This document shows positions 8,271 through 16,896 of a stretch of DNA of 64,000 nucleotides, one piece after another. Made by a program: the position numbers and the translations under genes. Every line of letters begins with the position of its first letter. Positions within the stretch are counted from its first letter, which is position 1. The notes beneath the pieces are model-generated. The model was given only the letters and a program-made list of their open reading frames with translations. It had not been told where the DNA came from and searched no databases. The DNA lies in assembly GCF_005925345.1 (NCBI RefSeq), contig NZ_SSHJ01000001.1, positions 186,001 to 250,000 of the forward strand, in the 5' to 3' direction. Source of the DNA: Pedobacter ureilyticus. GTDB lineage: Bacteria > Bacteroidota > Bacteroidia > Sphingobacteriales > Sphingobacteriaceae.

Positions 8271-9890
8271 TTAAAATAAATACTTAGTACTAAGGAAATT
8301 TGAATCGTGCCCATCAATAATTTCGTTCAGCAAACGCTTGTTACTATCATTTAATTTAGTGGCTACCAATGATCTGATAGAAAAAGCACGTAAAGCATCC
8401 ACTACAGACAACGTACCCTCTGCACTATCTTTTCTACCGGTGAAAGGAAATACATCTGGTCCTCGTTGGCACTGACAGTTGATATTTACCCTACTCACTT
8501 GGTTTACAATTGGATCTATTAAAGCAGCTACTTCGGAATGGTTTTCGCTAAAAATACTCACCTGCTGACCGTGTGTCGATTCGATCAAATAGTTAATTGG
8601 TTCTTCAATGTCATCAAAAGAAACAATTGGAATAACTGGACCAAACTGCTCTTCGGTGTACAGCTTCATCTCTCTGGTCACCGGATAAACTATTGCTGGA
8701 AACACGAATGACTCCTTTGTTTGTCCACCATTTTTATTAACTACTTGCGCACCTTTAGCAACCGCATCATCTATCACTTCTTTTAGGTAAGCTGGTTTTT
8801 GTGGTTCTGGCAGCGGTGTCAACGAAACGCCGTCTTCCCAGGGCATACCAAATTTCAGCTTTGCTACTTCTTCTGAGAGTTCTTTCACAAAAGCATCTAC
8901 TTGTTTTTTATGTACAAAGATGATTTTTAAGGCGGTGCAGCGCTGTCCGTTGAAAGACAGCGAACCTAATACCGTTTCTTTAACTGCGAGCTTTAAATCG
9001 GCATTTGCCGTGATGATGGCCGCGTTCTTAGCATCTAAACCCAAAATAGCACGCAAACGATTTACTTTAGGATGCATTTTCTTCAGTTCGTTAGCTACCT
9101 TACTAGAACCGATTAACGTAAGTACATTTATTTTACCCGATTCCATTAATCCTGGAATGATTTTATTACCACGCCCATAAATGGTATTTACCACACCTTT
9201 AGGAAAATTATCTCTAAAAGCCTTCAACAATGGATAAAACAATAAAGTGCCATGTTTAGGTGGTTTAAATAAAATGGTATTTCCCATAATTAATGCTGGG
9301 ATTAGCGTAGTAAAAGTTTCGTTTAATGGATAGTTAAACGGCCCCATACAAAGTACTACACCCAATGGCGAGCGGCGTATCTGTGCTACAATACCCTGTT
9401 CTATGGTAAAGCCTGCAGATTTTCTATCGATATCTTTCAAAGCATCAATAGTGGCATTAATGTATTCGATGGTTCTGTCGAATTCTTTAACCGAATCTCC
9501 GTAGGTTTTTCCAATTTCCCACATAATAAGCTTTACTACTTCTTCCTTTTTCGCCATAATATCACGAGTGAATTTCTCCACACATTCGATACGTTGAGCC
9601 ACGCTCATGGTTGGCCACTCTCCTCTTCCGTTGTTGTAAGCGGCTACGGCAGCATCTAAAGCAATTTGAGCTTCTTTTTCGCCACAAAGTGGATAAGTGC
9701 CAATTAACTTTCGTTCTAAGCCCTTAGCAGTTTTAATACAAATTGGAGACAGCACGGTGTGTACATCACCAGACCAAGTTAACATGTCGCCATTAGACAG
9801 GTAACTACGCTGATCTAAGGGGCCATCCAGTGCATACGCTGCAGGGATGTCTGTTTCAGATGGAAACAGATTTTCTAGATTTAAGGACAT
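8271..9890 (-). CDS. gapN: GapN-like aldehyde dehydrogenase (NADP glyceraldehyde-3-phosphate dehydrogenase)
   Basis: A 539-aa aldehyde dehydrogenase closest in appearance to non-phosphorylating NADP-dependent glyceraldehyde-3-phosphate dehydrogenase. The nucleophile is Cys318 in FNGQRCTALK, and the C-terminal RGPDVFPFTGRKDS block is typical of GapN. It would oxidise glyceraldehyde 3-phosphate from KDPG cleavage to 3-phosphoglycerate with NADPH. The gene is the last of the uronate operon, which supports that role. One oddity: the usual LELGGK segment with the general-base glutamate reads LGLDAK here, so hydrolysis of the thioester may differ. Another aldehyde substrate or an acyl-CoA-forming reaction cannot be excluded. 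Confidence 0.7.
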   Translation of the reverse strand: MSLNLENLFPSETDIPAAYALDGPLDQRSYLSNGDMLTWSGDVHTVLSPICIKTAKGLERKLIGTYPLCGEKEAQIALDAAVAAYNNGRGEWPTMSVAQRIECVEKFTRDIMAKKEEVVKLIMWEIGKTYGDSVKEFDRTIEYINATIDALKDIDRKSAGFTIEQGIVAQIRRSPLGVVLCMGPFNYPLNETFTTLIPALIMGNTILFKPPKHGTLLFYPLLKAFRDNFPKGVVNTIYGRGNKIIPGLMESGKINVLTLIGSSKVANELKKMHPKVNRLRAILGLDAKNAAIITANADLKLAVKETVLGSLSFNGQRCTALKIIFVHKKQVDAFVKELSEEVAKLKFGMPWEDGVSLTPLPEPQKPAYLKEVIDDAVAKGAQVVNKNGGQTKESFVFPAIVYPVTREMKLYTEEQFGPVIPIVSFDDIEEPINYLIESTHGQQVSIFSENHSEVAALIDPIVNQVSRVNINCQCQRGPDVFPFTGRKDSAEGTLSVVDALRAFSIRSLVATKLNDSNKRLLNEIIDGHDSNFLSTKYLF

Positions 9891-9944
9891 TTTTGTTTAA
9901 TTTATTTACTTAGTTTATAGATTTACTAGATTATTGATACAATT

Positions 9945-9976
9945 AAATTCCCCTATCATGTTTAATAGGGGAATTT
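9945..9976 (-). terminator. 12-bp hairpin after the MFS transporter gene
   Basis: AAATTCCCCTAT (9945-9956) and its perfect inverse (9965-9976) flank an 8-base loop. It starts 5 bases past the transporter stop. There is only a weak U-run, so it may attenuate transcription between the transporter and the gapN-like gene rather than stop it. Confidence 0.6.
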
Positions 9977-9980
9977 ATTC

Positions 9981-11426
9981 TTATTTAACTTTAATAATAC
10001 TCATTTTAGGCACCAAGGCCTTCATCACCAACCAAGCAATTAAATAGGCAACTGCACAGAATGAGAAGATGATAAAATAACCTGCTTCTATACCTTCGAA
10101 ACCCATAAATTTCATTTGGGTTGCAGCAGAATAATCAAATAATAAGCCCGAAGATTTATTGATAATTGTTGCGCCAATCCCCCCTGCCAAACCACCAATA
10201 CCTGTAACGGTTGCAATTGCTTTTTTAGGGAAACTATCGCCAATAGTGGAAAATATATTTGCCGACCAAGATTGGTGAGCAGCACCAGCAATACCTATGA
10301 TAATCACTGGTATCCAATAAGAAATGTGTCCTAATGGTTGTGTTAATAACGCCAATAAAGGGAAAAATGCAAAAATCAGCATTGCTCTCATACGCCCCTC
10401 GTAAGGGTTCATTTTCTTCTTATCAACAAAGAAAGTTGGCAACCATCCTCCAAAAATTGATAGTAAAGTAATTGCATATAAAATAAAAATAGCTAGTTGC
10501 CCTTCTGTATCTGACGATTTGATATTATAAACTTCGGACAGGTAAGCTGGCATCCAGAATAAGTAGAACCACCAAACACCATCGGTCATGAATTTACCAA
10601 AGACGAAAGCCCAAGTTTGTTTGTAGCTAAAACATTTAGCGAAAGAAAGTTTTTTTTCTTCTACTACATCGCCGGCTGCATTTAGCTCTGCGTGCAAATC
10701 ATCTTGATTAATGTAGGCCAATTCTGCTGCATTAACTTTTGGGTTTGCATCGGGCTTCTTGTAGTAAAATACCCAAAACCCCATCCAAACAAAACCTAAA
10801 GCTCCGATAATGATGAACGACATTTCCCAACCATAATATTTTGCAATTACGGGAATACTTAACGGCGCCGCTAAAGCACCAATGGTAGCACCTGCATTGA
10901 AAATACTGGTGGCCAATGCCCTATCCTTTTTCGGGAAATATTCTGCTGTGGCTTTAATTGCGGCCGGAAAGTTCCCAGCCTCTCCCACTGCCAAAACAAA
11001 ACGAGCAAAAATGAATAGCGTAACACTTACGTTGATGATCAAAGCTACATCATTTACTTTTTCTATATTTTCTTTAGCTCCTTCAAAACCCACCAACCAG
11101 TCGCCGGTAATAATACCTGAGGTAGCAATACCGCAAAAGGCGTGCAGTATAGCACCCACAGACCAAATACCAATTGCCCATAAAAATCCTTTTTTAGTAT
11201 CTAACCAATCTACAAAACGACCAGCCAACAGCATACTTACTGCATAAAAAATAGAGAACAGTGCTGTGATATTACCGTAGTCATTATTCGTCCAATGAAA
11301 CTCGGGACTAATAAAATCTTTCCATGTTAAAGAAAGTACCTGTCTGTCTAAGTAATTAATTGTCGTAGCAAAAAACAGTAAAGAACAAATGGTCCATCTG
11401 TATTTGCTTTGCTTGGTTTGGTTCAT
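9981..11426 (-). CDS. MFS transporter, hexuronate permease (ExuT-like)
   Basis: A 481-aa membrane protein of the major facilitator superfamily, anion:cation symporter type. About twelve hydrophobic segments are visible. An early segment has INYLDRQVLSL, a marker of this family, and the long FVLAVGEAGNFPAAIKATAEYFP stretch between helices 4 and 5 is typical of hexuronate and glucarate permeases. It probably brings galacturonate or glucuronate across the inner membrane. It lies between eda and the gapN-like gene in the uronate operon. The exact substrate is inferred from the neighbours. Confidence 0.85.
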   Translation of the reverse strand: MNQTKQSKYRWTICSLLFFATTINYLDRQVLSLTWKDFISPEFHWTNNDYGNITALFSIFYAVSMLLAGRFVDWLDTKKGFLWAIGIWSVGAILHAFCGIATSGIITGDWLVGFEGAKENIEKVNDVALIINVSVTLFIFARFVLAVGEAGNFPAAIKATAEYFPKKDRALATSIFNAGATIGALAAPLSIPVIAKYYGWEMSFIIIGALGFVWMGFWVFYYKKPDANPKVNAAELAYINQDDLHAELNAAGDVVEEKKLSFAKCFSYKQTWAFVFGKFMTDGVWWFYLFWMPAYLSEVYNIKSSDTEGQLAIFILYAITLLSIFGGWLPTFFVDKKKMNPYEGRMRAMLIFAFFPLLALLTQPLGHISYWIPVIIIGIAGAAHQSWSANIFSTIGDSFPKKAIATVTGIGGLAGGIGATIINKSSGLLFDYSAATQMKFMGFEGIEAGYFIIFSFCAVAYLIAWLVMKALVPKMSIIKVK

Positions 11427-11548
11427 ATTTTTTGGTTTATTTTAATTTGGTTAACTATATATCACGATAGCTATCGGAGGGTTATTATTTGGTTAACTGC
11501 TTAAAGTTGGTTAATCGGTTAACTGAAAACTGTTAACTGCAAACTAAC

Positions 11549-12214
11549 CTAACCCCTTACTTTATTGATAATTTCAAGTGTTGCTTTAGTTAATGTTTCT
11601 ATTTTACCGTAATCTTTTTGTTCGATAATTTGCTTGCTCACCAATTTACTACCCATACCTACGGCACAAACACCTGCTTTAAACCAGCTAGAGATATTAT
11701 TCTCTTCAATCTCTACTCCGCCAGTTGGAACAAACAGCTGGCCTTGGAACAACTCTTTAATGGAAGAAAGGAAATCTGGCCCTAAGATATTTGCAGGAAA
11801 TAATTTAATGATCCCTGCTTGGTGTTGTTGCGCCAGATCAATTTCTGTGGGCGTCATACATCCCGGGATCCAAAGCAAACCCGCTTCATGAGTAACTTTG
11901 GCCACTTCTGGATTTACAATTGGGCAAACAATAAAATCAGCACCTGCTGCAATAAAATCTTGAGCTTGTTGGGCAGTTTTGATAGTGCCAATACCTAAGA
12001 ACAAATCTTGCATTTCGGTTTTAAGTGCTTCCTTAAAAAACTTAAAGTTCGCTAAAGCAGCCTCGCCCCTGTTGGTATATTCGAAAACACGAACGCCACC
12101 CTTATATAATGCCCTAATTATTTCTAAACTCACTTGAGCATCTTCATAGTAAAATAGCGGCAATAAGCCTTGTTTTTGTATCGCTTGTAAAGCAGTTTCT
12201 TTATTTTTAGTCAT
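11549..12214 (-). CDS. eda: KDPG aldolase (2-keto-3-deoxy-6-phosphogluconate aldolase)
   Basis: This class I aldolase splits KDPG into pyruvate and glyceraldehyde 3-phosphate. Glu45 (VRVFEYT) and the Schiff-base Lys137 (GIIKLFPA) are in place, as are the GIGTIKT and FVPTGGV phosphate-binding segments. Length is 221 aa. The start at 12214 overlaps the kdgK stop by 8 bases (ATGACTAA), a translational coupling arrangement. The frame is open for 30 more codons upstream into kdgK, but that extension does not look like the family N-terminus. Confidence 0.93.
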   Translation of the reverse strand: MTKNKETALQAIQKQGLLPLFYYEDAQVSLEIIRALYKGGVRVFEYTNRGEAALANFKFFKEALKTEMQDLFLGIGTIKTAQQAQDFIAAGADFIVCPIVNPEVAKVTHEAGLLWIPGCMTPTEIDLAQQHQAGIIKLFPANILGPDFLSSIKELFQGQLFVPTGGVEIEENNISSWFKAGVCAVGMGSKLVSKQIIEQKDYGKIETLTKATLEIINKVRG

Positions 12215-13220
12215 TTTGGGCAATAGTTTGATGAACGTCTTGGATAGTTGCAGTGGTACAATCACTTGGAATGTACAATTTGTTGTAGGCAGCACCGGTG
12301 GCAAACTCTAAAATTTGTTGAGGTTGGTGCTCATTGTAGAAGCCATAAATTAAACCTCCCATATAGCAATCTCCACTTCCTACTCGGTCTAAAATTTGCT
12401 CAGACAGATATTCCTTGGATACAAATAATTTGTCTTCAGTAAATAAAGTGGTGTAATATCTGATACCAGCTTTGTAATCGAACCTAAATGTATTAGCTAC
12501 ATGCTTGCATTTAGGAAACTTATTAATAATCTCTTTCGATGTAATTTCTGCTTGCTTTAAGTAGTTGTCTTTAGTATCAATTGCTACAATATCCAATGGT
12601 AAACTGATCCCCAACATCCTTTCTGCTGCCCAAATATTTCCCATTACCAAATCGCAATATGCTACCAAATCTGGGATAATATCGATGGGTTCTTTACCGA
12701 ATTTCCAAAGCTTCGCTCGGTAATTTAAGTCAATAGAAATCGTAATGCCACGTTCGCTAGCTGCTTTAACCGCTTCTAAACAAATATCTGCGGCATCTTG
12801 GTTTAGCGCCGGACAAATGGCGCTGAAGTGGAACCATGATATATCTTTAAAAATCTCATCCCAGTTTAAAGTACCAGGTTGAATAATTGCGAAAGATGAG
12901 TTAGCTCTATCATAAATTACGCCTGCATTTTTAAGATCTTTACCTTTTGGCAGATAATACAGTCCTAACCTATCGCCGCTTAATTGCATCCTCGACGAAT
13001 CAATGTTACAGCGATTGACGTAGTCGATAATTTGCGTTGACATAAAATTATCTGGCAATGCCGAAAAATAGGCCGATGGGACATCCCAAAGTGCCAATGC
13101 TGTAGCCACGTTCAACTCTGCGCCTCCAACATAAAATGGTAGTTGATTATCTGCTAGCCATTGTCCATCAGTATCTGGACAGATGCGCAATAATAATTCC
13201 CCAAAACTTAAAACTTTCAT
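12207..13220 (-). CDS. kdgK: 2-keto-3-deoxygluconate kinase (PfkB family)
   Basis: A 337-aa PfkB-type carbohydrate kinase that should phosphorylate KDG to KDPG. It starts with the family sequence MKVLSFGELLLR and ends with the nucleotide-binding motif DRVGSGD at residues 278-284, where Asp284 is the expected catalytic base; Gly-Ser replaces the more usual Gly-Ala. The N-terminal GGAELNVA segment is typical of KDG kinases. It directly precedes eda with an 8-base overlap, so the two steps KDG to KDPG to C3 units are made together. Confidence 0.92.
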   Translation of the reverse strand: MKVLSFGELLLRICPDTDGQWLADNQLPFYVGGAELNVATALALWDVPSAYFSALPDNFMSTQIIDYVNRCNIDSSRMQLSGDRLGLYYLPKGKDLKNAGVIYDRANSSFAIIQPGTLNWDEIFKDISWFHFSAICPALNQDAADICLEAVKAASERGITISIDLNYRAKLWKFGKEPIDIIPDLVAYCDLVMGNIWAAERMLGISLPLDIVAIDTKDNYLKQAEITSKEIINKFPKCKHVANTFRFDYKAGIRYYTTLFTEDKLFVSKEYLSEQILDRVGSGDCYMGGLIYGFYNEHQPQQILEFATGAAYNKLYIPSDCTTATIQDVHQTIAQND

Positions 13221-13316
13221 TTATTAAAGGTAAAAGGCGAAAGGCATAAGGTAAAAGCTTCGATATCGCCTTTAAATCTTATCCCTTTCTCCTACTAGGT
13301 GATTAAAAATTTGTTA

Positions 13317-14717
13317 TTAAAAGCTAAAATAGGCTTTTGCGTTGTGATAACAAATATTTTCCACTAATTGGCTAACCAATTTTATATCGTTCGGGATTTC
13401 TCCGTTTTCTATGTCTGTACCAAATAAATCGCATAAAATACGGCGGAAGTACTCGTGACGTGGGAAAGACAGGAAGCTTCTCGAATCGGTTAACATCCCT
13501 ACAAACTGGCTTAATAGCCCCATGTTAGACAAGGCATTGATTTGCTTGATCATCCCATCTTTTTGGTCTAAGAACCACCAGCCAGACCCCCATTGCACCT
13601 TCCCGGCTACGGTACCATCCTGGTAATTACCAATCATGGTAGCCATCAATTCGTTATCTGCCGGATTTAAGTTATATAAAATGGTTTTAGCCAATTTGTT
13701 ACCAGCATCTAATTTATTTAAAAACTTAGCTAAAGCTCTGCCTTGAGAAAAATCTCCAATGGAATCGAAACCTGTATCTGGACCCAAAGAACTCAACAAA
13801 CGATCGTTGTTGTTGCGAATAGCACCTAAGTGATATTGTTGCACCCATCCTCTTTCGTGATCCCAAAGGGCAAATTGAAAAAGCATAGCTGATTTGAATT
13901 TCAAGTTCTCCTCTTTAGTAATCGATTCTCCTTGCCTAATTTTAAGAAAGATTTGAGCTACTTCTTCTTCGGTATAATCTTCAGCATAAATTTGCTCTAA
14001 ACCGTGGTCAGAAACTGATGCACCGTTTTCTACAAAGAAATCGTGACGAGATTTTAAAGCCGCTAGATATTCTTGATAGTTGGCGATTGGCTTCTCCACT
14101 ATCGCAGCCAATTTATCTATGTATTGATTTAATCCGTTAACGTCATCAGCATTCATGGCTTTATCTGGTCTAAATGCAGGTAAAACCATTAAATCAATAC
14201 CACTAGCTTTAATTTGCTGATGAAATTCCAAATTATCCAGAGGATCATCGGTAGTACACAGCGTTTTCACATTCATCTTTTTCAGCAAACCTAAAACGCT
14301 GTATTCTTTGGTTTGAAGCTTGGCATTACATTCGTCCCAAATTTGCTTTGCCGTTGCCGGCGAAAGTAATTCGTGAACATCAAAATAACGTTGCAGCTCC
14401 AAATGTGTCCAATGGTATAGCGGATTTCTTAAAGTATAAGGAACAGTTTCAGCCCATTTCTCAAATTTCTCCCAGTCTGATGCACCGCCCGTGATGTAGT
14501 ATTCGTCTATACCAAAAGTACGCATGGCACGCCATTTATAGTGGTCGCCATATAGCCAAACCTGAGTAATATTTTCGAATTGTTTATCCTCGGCAATTTG
14601 CTCAGGAATTAAGTGATTATGGTAATCGATAATAGGCATGTGCTTTGCGTAATCATGATACAAAGTACGTGCTGTTTCCGTTTGCAATAAGAAATTCTCG
14701 TCTAAAAACTTTTTCAT
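13317..14717 (-). CDS. uxaC: Uronate isomerase (glucuronate/galacturonate isomerase)
   Basis: This enzyme converts D-galacturonate to D-tagaturonate and D-glucuronate to D-fructuronate. The N-terminal metal-binding segment MPIIDYHNHL and the later LCTTDDPLDNLEFH, VLPAFRPD and GSGWWFLDQKDG blocks are those of uronate isomerases. With the start at 14717 the protein is 466 aa, the normal family length, beginning MKKFLDENFLL. An upstream in-frame ATG at 14783 lies in a palindromic repeat region and is not favoured. It feeds UxaB and, via fructuronate, the SDR reductase of the same operon. Confidence 0.95.
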   Translation of the reverse strand: MKKFLDENFLLQTETARTLYHDYAKHMPIIDYHNHLIPEQIAEDKQFENITQVWLYGDHYKWRAMRTFGIDEYYITGGASDWEKFEKWAETVPYTLRNPLYHWTHLELQRYFDVHELLSPATAKQIWDECNAKLQTKEYSVLGLLKKMNVKTLCTTDDPLDNLEFHQQIKASGIDLMVLPAFRPDKAMNADDVNGLNQYIDKLAAIVEKPIANYQEYLAALKSRHDFFVENGASVSDHGLEQIYAEDYTEEEVAQIFLKIRQGESITKEENLKFKSAMLFQFALWDHERGWVQQYHLGAIRNNNDRLLSSLGPDTGFDSIGDFSQGRALAKFLNKLDAGNKLAKTILYNLNPADNELMATMIGNYQDGTVAGKVQWGSGWWFLDQKDGMIKQINALSNMGLLSQFVGMLTDSRSFLSFPRHEYFRRILCDLFGTDIENGEIPNDIKLVSQLVENICYHNAKAYFSF

Positions 14718-14733
14718 CAAAATATAATTATTA

Positions 14734-14850
14734 GCCCCACTCTGCCTTTCAGGCATCTCTCCCCAAAAGGGAGAGAAAAGCATTTTGGCATGGTAGTGCT
14801 TTTTTGTTCGTTTGCTTATGCACGATGTTTAAGCCCCTCCTTTGGAGGGG
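14734..14850. repeat. Two G/C-rich palindromes between SDR and uxaC
   Basis: CTCTCCC (14757-14763) pairs with GGGAGAG (14769-14775), and CCCCTCC (14834-14840) pairs with GGAGGGG (14844-14850). Such G/C-rich blocks in an AT-rich genome look like dispersed intergenic elements. They fill the gap inside the operon and could form stable RNA hairpins. Confidence 0.6.
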
Positions 14851-14862
14851 TTGGGGAGGCTC

Positions 14863-15678
14863 TTACACTCCTCCAAAAACAGAGAAGCCGCCGTCTACAC
14901 AGATCATTGCTCCGGTTACAAATTGCGAAGCATCGCTTAACAGCCAAACTAAAGCACCTTTCAATTCATCAGGGTTACCGAAACGTTTAAAAGGAGTTTG
15001 CTGAATTACAGCACCACCTCTAGCGGTGTAACCTCCATCTGGCGTAGTTAATAAATTGCGGTTCTGCTCGGTTAAGAAAAAACCTGGTGCTAAAGCATTC
15101 ATTCTAATTTTATCACCATAACGGTTAGCTAACTCTACTGCAAACCATTGCGTATAGCAATCTACCGCAGCTTTACCCATATTGTAACCTAATACTCTGG
15201 TAATTGCTCTTTTAGAGTTCATCGATGAAATGTTCACGATACTTCCTTTTCCTGTTTCGGCAATTGCTTTACCAAAAACCTGCGTCGGAATTAAAGTTCC
15301 CCAAAGGTTTAAATCTAGTACGGTTTTCATTCCGTCCATCTTCATATCAAAGATGTCTTGCTCGGGTAATAAAACACCATCTGGCATGTTACCGCCAGCT
15401 GCATTTACCAATCCGTCGATTTTTCCGTAAGCAGCTAATACCTTATCGCGAGCAGCAATCAACTGCTCTTCGTTCATCGCATCAGCAATTAAAGCAATAG
15501 CTTTACCTCCGTTATTGTTAATTTCATCGGCACGCTCGTTAGCTACTTTTTCGTTTCTGCCTAGAATACCTACAGTACCGCCAGCTTCAACAATTGCATC
15601 AATAAAGGCTTTACCTAATATTCCTGTACCGCCTGTTACAACGATAACTTTATCTTTTAATGAAAATGATTGTTCCAT
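14863..15678 (-). CDS. SDR-family D-mannonate oxidoreductase (fructuronate reductase-like)
   Basis: A classical short-chain dehydrogenase (271 aa): glycine motif TGGTGILG at residues 15-22, SSMNS with the catalytic serine near 151, and Tyr165-x3-Lys169. The long insert DIFDMKMDGMKTVLDLNLWG and the C-terminal APGFFLTEQNR...TPFKRFGNP...DGGFSVFGGV resemble SDR-type mannonate oxidoreductases. It would reduce fructuronate to mannonate. Since kduI is the next gene upstream, a KduD role (reducing the 2,5-diketo acid to KDG) is the main alternative. Mannonate dehydratase (UxuA) is not in this window. Confidence 0.7.
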   Translation of the reverse strand: MEQSFSLKDKVIVVTGGTGILGKAFIDAIVEAGGTVGILGRNEKVANERADEINNNGGKAIALIADAMNEEQLIAARDKVLAAYGKIDGLVNAAGGNMPDGVLLPEQDIFDMKMDGMKTVLDLNLWGTLIPTQVFGKAIAETGKGSIVNISSMNSKRAITRVLGYNMGKAAVDCYTQWFAVELANRYGDKIRMNALAPGFFLTEQNRNLLTTPDGGYTARGGAVIQQTPFKRFGNPDELKGALVWLLSDASQFVTGAMICVDGGFSVFGGV

Positions 15679-15696
15679 TTTATATTATTCATTTTT

Positions 15697-15882
15697 AGCA
15701 CAAAGACACGGAGAACGCAAAGAAAAAACTAATCAGTATTTGCCTTTGTATTTAGTTGTCACAGACTTACGAAGTTTAACTTTTGTTAATTAATGCTTTA
15801 ATTGTAAAGTTGAGGGCTGCGCCGTTTAAAAACTTCGTAAGTCTCAATTATAACTTCTTAGTGCTCTTTGTGTCTTGGTGGT
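15697..15882. repeat. Nested inverted-repeat element, MITE-like
   Basis: The kduI-SDR gap holds outer arms (15697-15722 and 15857-15882) that share the core GTGTCTT[T/G]GTG in inverse orientation. Inner perfect 15-bp arms AGACTTACGAAGTTT lie at 15763-15777 and 15830-15844. The outer arms belong to the dispersed family also seen at 5355 and 53334. No open frame lies inside, so a non-autonomous mobile element or extended hairpin is possible. Confidence 0.55.
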
Positions 15883-15892
15883 TATTAAATAC

Positions 15893-16723
15893 CTATCTCA
15901 ATTCTCCTACTGCAAACGTATCCATGTCTGCATAATCTAAATTCTCGCCAGCCATGCCCCAAATAAAGCTGTAGTTTTTAGTACCAGCACCAGAGTGGAT
16001 ACTCCAAGATGGCGATAAAACTGCTTCGTGGTTAGCCATTACGATGTGACGAGTTTGTTGCGGTTGTCCCATAAAATGGATTACCCTTTGATCTGCTTCT
16101 ACATCGAAATAGAAATAAACTTCCATTCTTCTATCATGTGTATGAGGAGGAATAGTGTTCCAAATAGAACCTGTAGCCAAGGTAGTTAAACCCATTACCA
16201 ATTGGCAACTTTGAATTCCATCTTTGTGGATGTAACGAGAAATAGTACGTTGATTTGCTGTTTCTAAAGCACCTAAATCGGCAGAAAAAACATCTGCATG
16301 ACTAGCAAAAGCTGTTGGATAACTGGTATGTGCTGGAGCCGACAGTGCGTAGAAAACCGCAGGGTTACTTCCATCTTTGCTGCTAAACTTTACATCCTTT
16401 ACACCTTTACCTAAGTATAGGCAGTCTTTCTTATTTAGATCGTAGCTAGTTCCATCGGCAACAATGGTTCCTTCACCACCTACGTTGATGATGCCTAACT
16501 CTCTTCTCTCTAAGAAATACTCGGCACGTAAAATGTCATAATTACCTAAATCTACTACGCTATTTACTGGTGTAATTAATCCAGTAATCATTCTGTCGTA
16601 ATGTGAATAGACAAAATTTGCTTTGTCTGTCGCTTTCAAGTCGTCCAACAAAAACCTTTCACGGATTTTTTCGGTGTCGTAACTCTTGAAATCTTCTGAG
16701 TGTACTGCTTGTATTTGTTTCAT
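15893..16723 (-). CDS. kduI: 4-deoxy-L-threo-5-hexosulose-uronate ketol-isomerase
   Basis: KduI isomerises 5-keto-4-deoxyuronate, the product of pectate lyase digestion, to 3-deoxy-2,5-diketogluconate. The cupin zinc ligands are visible: His194, His196 and Glu201 in PPHTHDRRME, and His243 in SWSIHSG. This matches the E. coli spacing with an offset of two residues. Length (276 aa) is typical. Its place between uxaA and the SDR gene ties the operon to unsaturated pectin products as well as free galacturonate. Confidence 0.94.
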   Translation of the reverse strand: MKQIQAVHSEDFKSYDTEKIRERFLLDDLKATDKANFVYSHYDRMITGLITPVNSVVDLGNYDILRAEYFLERRELGIINVGGEGTIVADGTSYDLNKKDCLYLGKGVKDVKFSSKDGSNPAVFYALSAPAHTSYPTAFASHADVFSADLGALETANQRTISRYIHKDGIQSCQLVMGLTTLATGSIWNTIPPHTHDRRMEVYFYFDVEADQRVIHFMGQPQQTRHIVMANHEAVLSPSWSIHSGAGTKNYSFIWGMAGENLDYADMDTFAVGELR

Positions 16724-16850
16724 TTTCTATATTTTGGGTCCGCCAGTAGAGGTTTTGGTTTGGTCCTCGTTTTAATGACAGACGATTTTGGCTAATATAC
16801 TTGTTAACGTTGTGGTAGGCAAATGATAATTTATCCATACTTTACTGTAA

Positions 16851-16896
16851 AGGCGCAATATTTTGCACCTCAAGAGACACAAAATATTGTGTCTCT
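16851..16896 (-). repeat. Tandem hairpins overlapping the uxaA stop
   Basis: Two related hairpins follow each other: 16851-16870 (8-bp arms with one mismatch, loop TATT) and 16873-16896 (perfect 10-bp arms AGAGACACAA, loop AATA). Both are variants of one CGCAATATTTTGC-type unit. The second arm overlaps the first base pairs of the uxaA stop codon (plus bases 16895-16897). They may attenuate or process the operon mRNA. Confidence 0.65.
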
